From: UBA8444 sp964003875
GTDB taxonomy: Bacteria > Bacteroidota > Bacteroidia > Flavobacteriales > UBA7312
Direction: 5' to 3'
DNA: 19,266 bases
Assembly (NCBI GenBank): GCA_964003875.1
Contig: CAXFLH010000017.1
Coordinates: 1 to 19,266 of the forward strand
Shown here piece after piece: positions 14,758-19,266 of this stretch. The notes under the pieces were generated by a model. It made no database searches and was not told the DNA's origin. It saw nothing but the letters and a program-made list of their open reading frames with translations. The stretch's first letter is position 1. Each line of letters begins with the position of its first letter. The position numbers were made by a program, and so were the translations under genes.

Positions 14758-15453
14758 TTATACCGGCTCTAGAACAGAGATAATGCTTTCAAAAATAAAG
14801 CCTCCATCGGTGTTTCTAAGCTCTTGGTCGGCAGCACGTTCAGGGTGAGGCATCATACCAAATACATTACGACCAGCATTGCAAATACCAGCAATATTTT
14901 CTACCGCACCATTAGGGTTACTTTCTTCTGAAATATTACCCTCTTTATCGCAATATCTAAAAATAACTTGTTCGTTATCGTTCAGTTCTTGTAAGGTTTC
15001 TGCATCTGCAAAATAACGCCCCTCACCGTGAGCAATAGGAATACATAAAGGTTCATCGAGATTGACTCTGTCAGTAATGCAACTGCGATTGGTTTGTGTC
15101 GATAAATAGACATTTTTACAAATGAATTTGTGACTGTTGTTATGCAATAAGGCACCGGGTAACAAACCAGATTCGCAAAGAATTTGAAAGCCATTACAAA
15201 CGCCCATAACATAGCCTCCATTATTAGCAAATTCAATCACTTTTTCCATGATAGGAGAAAAACGGGCAATAGCACCAGAACGTAGGTAATCACCATAAGA
15301 AAAACCACCAGGCAGAATGATAAAATCACAATTCTGAAGGTCGGTATCTTTATGCCAAAGACTGACCACTTCTTGTTTGTAAAGCGTTTCTAAAACATAA
15401 ATCATGTCTTTATCGCAATTGGAACCAGGGAATACTACAACGCCAAATTTCAT
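14758..15453 (-). CDS. purQ: Phosphoribosylformylglycinamidine synthase, glutaminase subunit PurQ
   Basis: A 231-residue class I glutamine amidotransferase that supplies ammonia for FGAM formation, the fourth step of purine synthesis. The N-terminus KFGVVVFPGSNCDKD is typical of PurQ. The nucleophile is Cys86 in GVCNGFQIL, and the other triad members are His203 and Glu205 in GMMPHPERA. PGGFSYGDYLRSGAIA (48-63) and IPIAHGEGRYFAD (138-150) are also family segments. As a free subunit of this length it needs a small-type PurL and PurS as partners; neither is in this window. Fused PurL enzymes, common in some Bacteroidota, carry this domain at their C-terminus, so the separate form is informative. 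The DUF6427 gene lies 47 bases upstream in the same direction. Confidence 0.96.
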   Translation of the reverse strand: MKFGVVVFPGSNCDKDMIYVLETLYKQEVVSLWHKDTDLQNCDFIILPGGFSYGDYLRSGAIARFSPIMEKVIEFANNGGYVMGVCNGFQILCESGLLPGALLHNNSHKFICKNVYLSTQTNRSCITDRVNLDEPLCIPIAHGEGRYFADAETLQELNDNEQVIFRYCDKEGNISEESNPNGAVENIAGICNAGRNVFGMMPHPERAADQELRNTDGGFIFESIISVLEPV

Positions 15454-15479
15454 TTATTAATAGGTTTATGTTGAGCAAA

Positions 15480-15487
15480 CAAATTTA
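15480..15487 (-). promoter_or_regulatory. -7 element for purQ
   Basis: The minus strand reads TAAATTTG, an exact TAnnTTTG match ending 26 bases before the purQ ATG. The surrounding region is AT-rich and no TTG was found at the -33 distance, so the match could be by chance. If real, purQ is transcribed apart from the DUF6427 gene. Confidence 0.45.
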
Positions 15488-15500
15488 AAAAAATTTATGC

Positions 15501-16466
15501 CTAAAATAGTGGTGCTAGTTGTAAATATACAGTACTTATTAAGATAAGTATAAACAAGCTTTCATACCACCATCTTTTTTCAATAAAAAGGAAGTAGTTA
15601 GCTGTTAGCACAGTAAATGGAAGAGCAAAAAGCAGGAGGTAATTCCAACTGTCTTGAACAAAGAAAAAGCCCATAAAAGCACAAATAGAATAAGCAAAAA
15701 AGACATAAAAGGCTTTTCGAGATCGTAAACTTTTCATAGTCAGCCACTGAGCTAGTTCTCGAATAGCAAAGAAGAATAGAAGCAATACTAATGTTGTCCA
15801 TATAAGAAAGGGCAAAGAATATTCTATAGTAGGTGGTGACCATTGAATATAGTAAAGGTAATAATCGCTTAAGTCAGCTAAACTATCGAAATAAAAGCCA
15901 TACGTCCAAGCGAATAAGAAGGGCGTAAATAAGCCTATGATAGGGATTAGAAAATTACGCCAATTGATAGTGCTATAAACCACGACTGCCACATAGGTAA
16001 GTATAAAAAAGAAGATACAGACAGGGTTGATGATTGTTGCTAAACCAATGAGAAAACCACTATCAAATAACAAACCATATGGTCTTTCTTGTTGAAAACA
16101 CAGCATGAGTTTATTCATTACAAAAAGTAAAATGAATGTGCATATCCAAAAAGAAGACAAAGAGAATACCGAACTTAAGATGATGAACAAAAAAGCAGGA
16201 ATGATGGTAGCATTTTTAAAAACACCTCGTTCACTTAGGGAGTTATTCCATCCCATAGCAATCAACAGACCAATAATGAAAAGCAATACATTCGACCATA
16301 TGAAGTGATGATCAAAAAAAGAAGCTAAGCTAGAGAATATAGGGTGGTCAAAGGCTAATGAGGGTTTTGTGCCAATGATAATATCCAATAAGAAAAACAA
16401 AGTCGCTGAAACGAAAAAGGCAATATATGCACTCGGACGATTTGTTTTTAATGTTTTTACTAGCAT
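15501..16466 (-). CDS. DUF6427-family polytopic membrane protein
   Basis: A 321-residue protein dominated by hydrophobic segments, roughly eight to ten of them (for example about 13-32, 57-73, 88-118, 134-165, 172-190, 216-236, 252-272, 277-292 and 302-320). Short polar loops include FDHPIFSSLASFFDHH and CFQQERPYGLLFDSG. I associate this profile and position with DUF6427, a Bacteroidota family found near a DUF6341 miniprotein, upp and purD; this comes from memory of annotated genomes. The helix pattern and the conserved aromatic/acidic loops are somewhat reminiscent of polytopic glycosyltransferases, but no catalytic motif was identified. It is divergent from the DUF6341 gene across a shared promoter region. 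Function unknown. Confidence 0.78.
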   Translation of the reverse strand: MLVKTLKTNRPSAYIAFFVSATLFFLLDIIIGTKPSLAFDHPIFSSLASFFDHHFIWSNVLLFIIGLLIAMGWNNSLSERGVFKNATIIPAFLFIILSSVFSLSSFWICTFILLFVMNKLMLCFQQERPYGLLFDSGFLIGLATIINPVCIFFFILTYVAVVVYSTINWRNFLIPIIGLFTPFLFAWTYGFYFDSLADLSDYYLYYIQWSPPTIEYSLPFLIWTTLVLLLFFFAIRELAQWLTMKSLRSRKAFYVFFAYSICAFMGFFFVQDSWNYLLLFALPFTVLTANYFLFIEKRWWYESLFILILISTVYLQLAPLF

Positions 16467-16482
16467 TTTTTTAAGAATGTTC

Positions 16483-16498
16483 TAATTTTGCAAAAATA
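16483..16498. promoter_or_regulatory. Back-to-back -7 elements forming a palindromic divergent promoter
   Basis: TAATTTTG (16483-16490, plus) abuts CAAAAATA (16491-16498), which reads TATTTTTG on the minus strand. Both match TAnnTTTG exactly. The plus element ends 22 bases before the DUF6341 ATG and the minus element ends 24 bases before the DUF6427 ATG. A minus-strand TTG about 21 bases upstream of its -7 element, inside the DUF6341 coding start, may be a -33 element. Confidence 0.6.
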
Positions 16499-16512
16499 AT
16501 ACTTCTCAAACT

Positions 16513-16680
16513 ATGTGGTCAACTTTTTGGAACGGACTCGGCGAACTATTTTCAGCAATTTGGACAATCATGCCAACTCTTGGAAATATTCCTAATGTAT
16601 TAGCAATACTTGTTATCTCTGTCCTATTTCTTTATTGGACAGGAAAATTAGTCGCTTTTAAGAAAAACGGAGAGGCCTAA
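16513..16680 (+). CDS. DUF6341-like membrane miniprotein
   Basis: A 55-residue protein starting MWSTFWNGLGELFSAIW and ending VAFKKNGEA. It has an amphipathic, tryptophan-rich N-terminal stretch, one strong membrane helix (about residues 28-46, VLAILVISVLFLYWTGKLV) and a short basic tail. The size, the YW..KL.xF end and its location next to DUF6427 and purD point to DUF6341, a small family known mainly from Flavobacteriales. The start is supported by an exact -7 element 22 bases upstream. Its TAA overlaps the purD stop by four bases on the opposite strand. Function is unknown; the conserved pairing suggests it partners with the DUF6427 protein in the membrane. Confidence 0.8.
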   Translation: MWSTFWNGLGELFSAIWTIMPTLGNIPNVLAILVISVLFLYWTGKLVAFKKNGEA

Positions 16681-17963
16681 ACCTGCTCTTGTTTTAAGTC
16701 AAAGCCTATATCCTTGCGGTAATATTTGCCGTCAAATTTTACTTTTTCAGCATTATTAAATGATTTGCTCAAAGCTTCTTCTATGGTTCTTCCAAAAGAA
16801 GTAATTGCCAACACTCGACCCCCATTCGTTAATACCTTATCCTCTTCCTTTCGTGTTCCAGCGTGAAATACAATACTGTTCTCTACTTCTTCTAAGCCAC
16901 TAATACCTTTACCCTTTTCATAACTCTCAGGATAACCACCAGACACTAGCATAACCGTAGTCGCCACATCTTCATCGACATAAAAATCTTGCTCACCGAA
17001 GGTTCCGTTAGATATGCCTTTAAAAAGGTTTAGTAAATCGGATTTAATACGAGGTATGACTACTTCGGTTTCTGGATCGCCCATACGCACGTTGTATTCA
17101 ATGACTTTAGGGTCACCATTGACGTTCATTAAGCCAATAAAGATAAAGCCCTTATACTCTATTTCTTCCTCTTGCAAACCTTTAATGGTGGGCTTAATGA
17201 TTCTATCTTCTACTCGTTCGATAAAGAATTTATCGGCAAAAGGAACGGGAGAAATAGCACCCATACCCCCTGTATTCAATCCTTTATCGCCCTCACCTAT
17301 TCGTTTATAATCTTTGGCCGATGGTAATATTTTGTAATTGTTACCGTCTGTTAAAACAAAGACCGAAAGCTCTATACCGTCAAGGTATTCTTCAATAACT
17401 ACTTTAGAGCTAGCATCGCCAAACTTAGCATCTGCTAACATGGCTTTGAGCTCGAGCTTGGCTTCTTCCAAATCGTTAATGATGAGTACCCCTTTACCTG
17501 CAGCGAGTCCATTAGCTTTGAGGACATAAGGAGGGCTTAAAGTTTCTAAAAAGTCATAGCCCTCGTTTAAACTTTCTTTTGTAAAGCTATCATAAGCTGC
17601 TGTAGGAATATCGTGGCGTTGCATAAATTGCTTAGAATATTCTTTACTACCTTCCAATTTCGCTCCCTCTTGGGATGGGCCAATGACGCATACCTCAGAA
17701 AGTACCTCATCGTTTTTGAAAAAGTCATAAATCCCTTTTACCAAAGGGTCCTCTGGACCGACCACTAGCATCTCGATTTCGTTTTCTATGACAAAGGTTT
17801 TCAAAGATTCAAAATCTGTTGCACTGATGTTTATATTTTCACCGAGTTGTGCTGTCCCAGCATTTCCTGGGGCAATGAATAGTTTTTCGCACAAACTACT
17901 TTGGGCAATTTTCCAACTTAAGGCATGTTCTCTGCCTCCAGAACCTAATACTAATACATTCAT
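16677..17963 (-). CDS. purD: Phosphoribosylamine-glycine ligase (GAR synthetase)
   Basis: A 428-residue ATP-grasp enzyme that joins glycine to phosphoribosylamine, the second step of purine synthesis. The N-terminal signature GSGGREHAL is at residues 7-15 and APGNAGTAQLGEN at 31-43. The ATP-grasp core has VLKANGLAAGKGV (147-159), VVIEEYLDGIELSVFVL (188-204) and GGMGAISPVP (232-241). The metal and glycine site is IEYNVRMGDPETEV (288-301). All expected motifs are intact and the length is typical. Its ATG lies one base after the stop of the carboxyltransferase gene (TAAAATG), so it is co-transcribed with that gene, an association without an obvious metabolic reason. Confidence 0.97.
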   Translation of the reverse strand: MNVLVLGSGGREHALSWKIAQSSLCEKLFIAPGNAGTAQLGENINISATDFESLKTFVIENEIEMLVVGPEDPLVKGIYDFFKNDEVLSEVCVIGPSQEGAKLEGSKEYSKQFMQRHDIPTAAYDSFTKESLNEGYDFLETLSPPYVLKANGLAAGKGVLIINDLEEAKLELKAMLADAKFGDASSKVVIEEYLDGIELSVFVLTDGNNYKILPSAKDYKRIGEGDKGLNTGGMGAISPVPFADKFFIERVEDRIIKPTIKGLQEEEIEYKGFIFIGLMNVNGDPKVIEYNVRMGDPETEVVIPRIKSDLLNLFKGISNGTFGEQDFYVDEDVATTVMLVSGGYPESYEKGKGISGLEEVENSIVFHAGTRKEEDKVLTNGGRVLAITSFGRTIEEALSKSFNNAEKVKFDGKYYRKDIGFDLKQEQV

Positions 17964-17964
17964 T

Positions 17965-18660
17965 TTATAATGGAATATTTCCGTGTTTCTTTTTAGGTAA
18001 ATTATCTACCTTATTTTCGAGCATCTTAAAGGCCTTTATGAGTTTTTCTCTTGTCTTAGCAGGTTCTATGACCTCATCGACGTACCCTCTTGCTGCTGCG
18101 TTGTAAGGGTGAGCAAAAAGCTCGGCATATTCGGACTCTTTTTCTTGCCACTTGGCTTGTGGGTCTTTAGCCTCTTTGATGTCTTTTCTAAAAATTATCT
18201 CGGCAGCACCTTTAGCTCCCATTACTGCTATTTCGGCTGTAGGCCAAGCGTAATTCAAGTCTGCACCGATGTGTTTAGAATTCATTACATCGTAAGCACC
18301 ACCATAGGCTTTTCTAGTAATCACTGTTATACGTGGCACGGTTGCTTCACTAAAGGCATACAACAGCTTAGCCCCATTGTTGATAATACCGTTCCACTCT
18401 TGGTCAGTGCCAGGCAAAAAGCCAGGGACATCTTCTAAGACCAACAAAGGGATATTGAAAGCGTCACAAAAGCGTACAAAACGTGCCGCCTTATTGGAAG
18501 CGTAGTTGTCCAATACACCCGCTAAAAAAGCAGGTTGATTGGCAACAATACCGATAGAACGCCCTCCCAATCGTGCAAAGCCACAGACGATATTTTCAGC
18601 ATAATCTAGCTGTACTTCGTGGAAGGTGTCGGCATCGATAATACCATTTATTACTGGCAA
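17965..18660 (-). CDS. pccB: Propionyl-CoA-carboxylase-type carboxyltransferase, C-terminal part only
   Basis: About 231 residues matching the C-terminal half of the roughly 510-residue biotin-dependent carboxyltransferase beta subunit, which moves CO2 from biotin to propionyl-CoA or a similar acyl-CoA. Family segments are RSIGIVANQPAFLAGVLD, KAARFVRFCDAFNIPLL, DVPGFLPGTDQEWNGII, RKAYGGAYDVM (with the GGAY oxyanion region) and YAWPTAEIAVMG. Family-like sequence begins at VINGIIDADTF (about 18654). Just before it the frame reads a few unrelated codons and then a stop, so the N-terminal half with the biotin-carboxyl-binding region is missing. No start codon there is natural; the TTG at 18658-18660 is fortuitous. 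The break coincides with the junction described at 18634-18660 and is probably an assembly artefact, not a true pseudogene. Confidence 0.85.
   Translation of the reverse strand: MPVINGIIDADTFHEVQLDYAENIVCGFARLGGRSIGIVANQPAFLAGVLDNYASNKAARFVRFCDAFNIPLLVLEDVPGFLPGTDQEWNGIINNGAKLLYAFSEATVPRITVITRKAYGGAYDVMNSKHIGADLNYAWPTAEIAVMGAKGAAEIIFRKDIKEAKDPQAKWQEKESEYAELFAHPYNAAARGYVDEVIEPAKTREKLIKAFKMLENKVDNLPKKKHGNIPL
18634..18660. other. Probable chimeric junction
   Basis: Within this segment the minus strand reads as carboxyltransferase (VINGII) and the plus strand as the strand-F motif of a fibronectin-III-like domain (DNTIYYWQV). Left of it only the carboxyltransferase makes sense, and right of it only the surface protein. 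The shared bases are about 18637-18654. A short shared word is what a misjoined assembly or a microhomology-mediated rearrangement would leave. Confidence 0.7.
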
Positions 18661-19266
18661 GTAACTGCGGAGGATTTATCAGGTGCAACATATTCAACAC
18701 CTATACAGTCTTTTATGGTCAATAGTGCGAACGATGTTCCAGGAGATTTCGCATTATTATTTCCAGAAGATGAATCAATGGTAACGGATTTAACACCTAC
18801 ATTGATGTGGGAGGAGCCCGGCGATGCAGATGATGCAGTGGCTTCTATGGGTGGTCAATTATCACCATTCAACCTAAGTACTTCTTATCAAATGGGCGCA
18901 AGAGGTTCATCAATGCACCTTGGATCTGGAATGGGCCGGAATTCATCCAATTCTCGTTCTATAACCAGCTATGACTTATACATAAGTTTAGATAGCTTGA
19001 TGACAGATGCAGATTCAATATTAGTTGAGACAAATAGTTATACTCCAGAGACAGAATTACTCGAAGATGTGGTGTATTATTGGAAGGTGGTAGCTACGGA
19101 TGATGATGGAGGTCAGACAGAATCTGCGGTTTATTCTTTTTGGACTAATAATATGAACAGTTCCCCAACAGCATTTGTTTTAGAATCTCCGGAGCAGGAT
19201 GAAGAGACTGGTTTACTCCCGACGTTTAGTTGGACACCATCAACTGATTCTGATTTGTATGATGAA
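18637..19266 (+). CDS. Fibronectin-III-like repeat surface protein, both ends missing
   Basis: An open frame of 210 codons to the window edge, with no start. It contains the end of one beta-sandwich unit (DNTIYYWQVTAEDLSGATYSTPIQSFMV), a full second unit (from about PGDFALLFPEDES through YYWKVVATDDDGGQTESAVYSFWTNN) and the start of a third (SSPTAFVLESPEQDE, LPTFSWTPSTD). The pattern P.LxW, YDLYIS, YYWKV.A.D..G and YSFW is typical of tandem fibronectin-III-like modules in large secreted proteins. The second unit carries an unusual Ser/Gly/Met-rich insertion (MGGQLSPFNLSTS, GARGSSMHLGSGMGRNSSNS). The frame is technically open from 18610, but 18610-18636 is carboxyltransferase antisense. It probably belongs to a different locus or organism from the rest of the window. 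Confidence 0.7.

Noticed and set aside
18109..18438. 109-codon plus-strand ORF near the right end
   Set aside because: Antisense to conserved carboxyltransferase motifs including DVPGFLPGT and the AYGGAY region; not a gene.
17965..18660. Reading the truncated pccB as a natural short protein starting at the TTG at 18660
   Set aside because: The family needs the missing N-terminal half, the TTG lies at the junction, and family similarity stops abruptly there.
1..19266. CRISPR arrays, insertion sequences, tRNA or rRNA genes, phage or defence islands
   Set aside because: No regularly spaced repeats, transposase or integrase motifs, tRNA cloverleaf or rRNA-like sequence were seen on reading; the genes are core metabolism.

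Overview
The window looks like chromosomal housekeeping DNA of a Bacteroidota bacterium, most likely of the Flavobacteriales. It is AT-rich. Many genes are preceded by the Bacteroidota-type -7 promoter element TAnnTTTG, usually 18-29 bases before the start codon, and Shine-Dalgarno sequences are weak or absent. Family-level markers agree: a short-chain-type L-threonine dehydrogenase very like the Flavobacterium enzyme, a yicC-gmk-nadD cluster, and a DUF6427/DUF6341 pair beside purD. All taxonomic statements come from reading sequence and gene order; no database search was made.

Layout. 1-984 (-): tRNA uridine hydroxylase trhO, cut by the window edge. 1093-5335 (+): threonine dehydrogenase, cysS, a secreted glutaminyl-cyclase-like lipoprotein and an acyl-CoA desaturase. 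5332-5631 (-): a small lipoprotein. 5681-8485 (+): DNA polymerase I. 8490-9019 (-): two paralogous two-helix membrane miniproteins separated by an intrinsic terminator, then an empty AT-rich gap to 9320. 9321-11167 (-): a cystathionine gamma-synthase-type enzyme translationally coupled to a short-chain dehydrogenase. 11168-11485: a divergent intergenic region with an unexplained terminator. 11486-12719 (+): an ArsC/Spx-family protein and an EamA transporter. 12754-14753 (+): yicC, gmk, nadD. 14758-16466 (-): purQ and a DUF6427 membrane protein. 16513-16680 (+): a DUF6341 miniprotein. 16677-18660 (-): purD and the C-terminal part of a propionyl-CoA-carboxylase-type carboxyltransferase.

Functional themes are nucleotide metabolism and genome upkeep (purQ, purD, gmk, nadD, polA), translation (cysS, trhO), sulfur and amino-acid metabolism (threonine dehydrogenase, cystathionine enzyme, cysS), and envelope or lipid functions (desaturase, lipoproteins, DUF6427/DUF6341).

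The most striking feature is an abrupt break near 18637-18660. The carboxyltransferase loses its N-terminal half, and a fibronectin-III-like surface-protein reading frame begins on the opposite strand within the same short segment. This is more likely an assembly chimera than biology, so 18637-19266 should not be assumed to belong to the same genome. Other points worth checking are a palindromic back-to-back promoter at 16483-16498, an orphan terminator with an 18-codon ORF upstream of the cystathionine gene, and the paralogous membrane miniproteins. I did not find an obvious undescribed defence, mobile or RNA-guided system.
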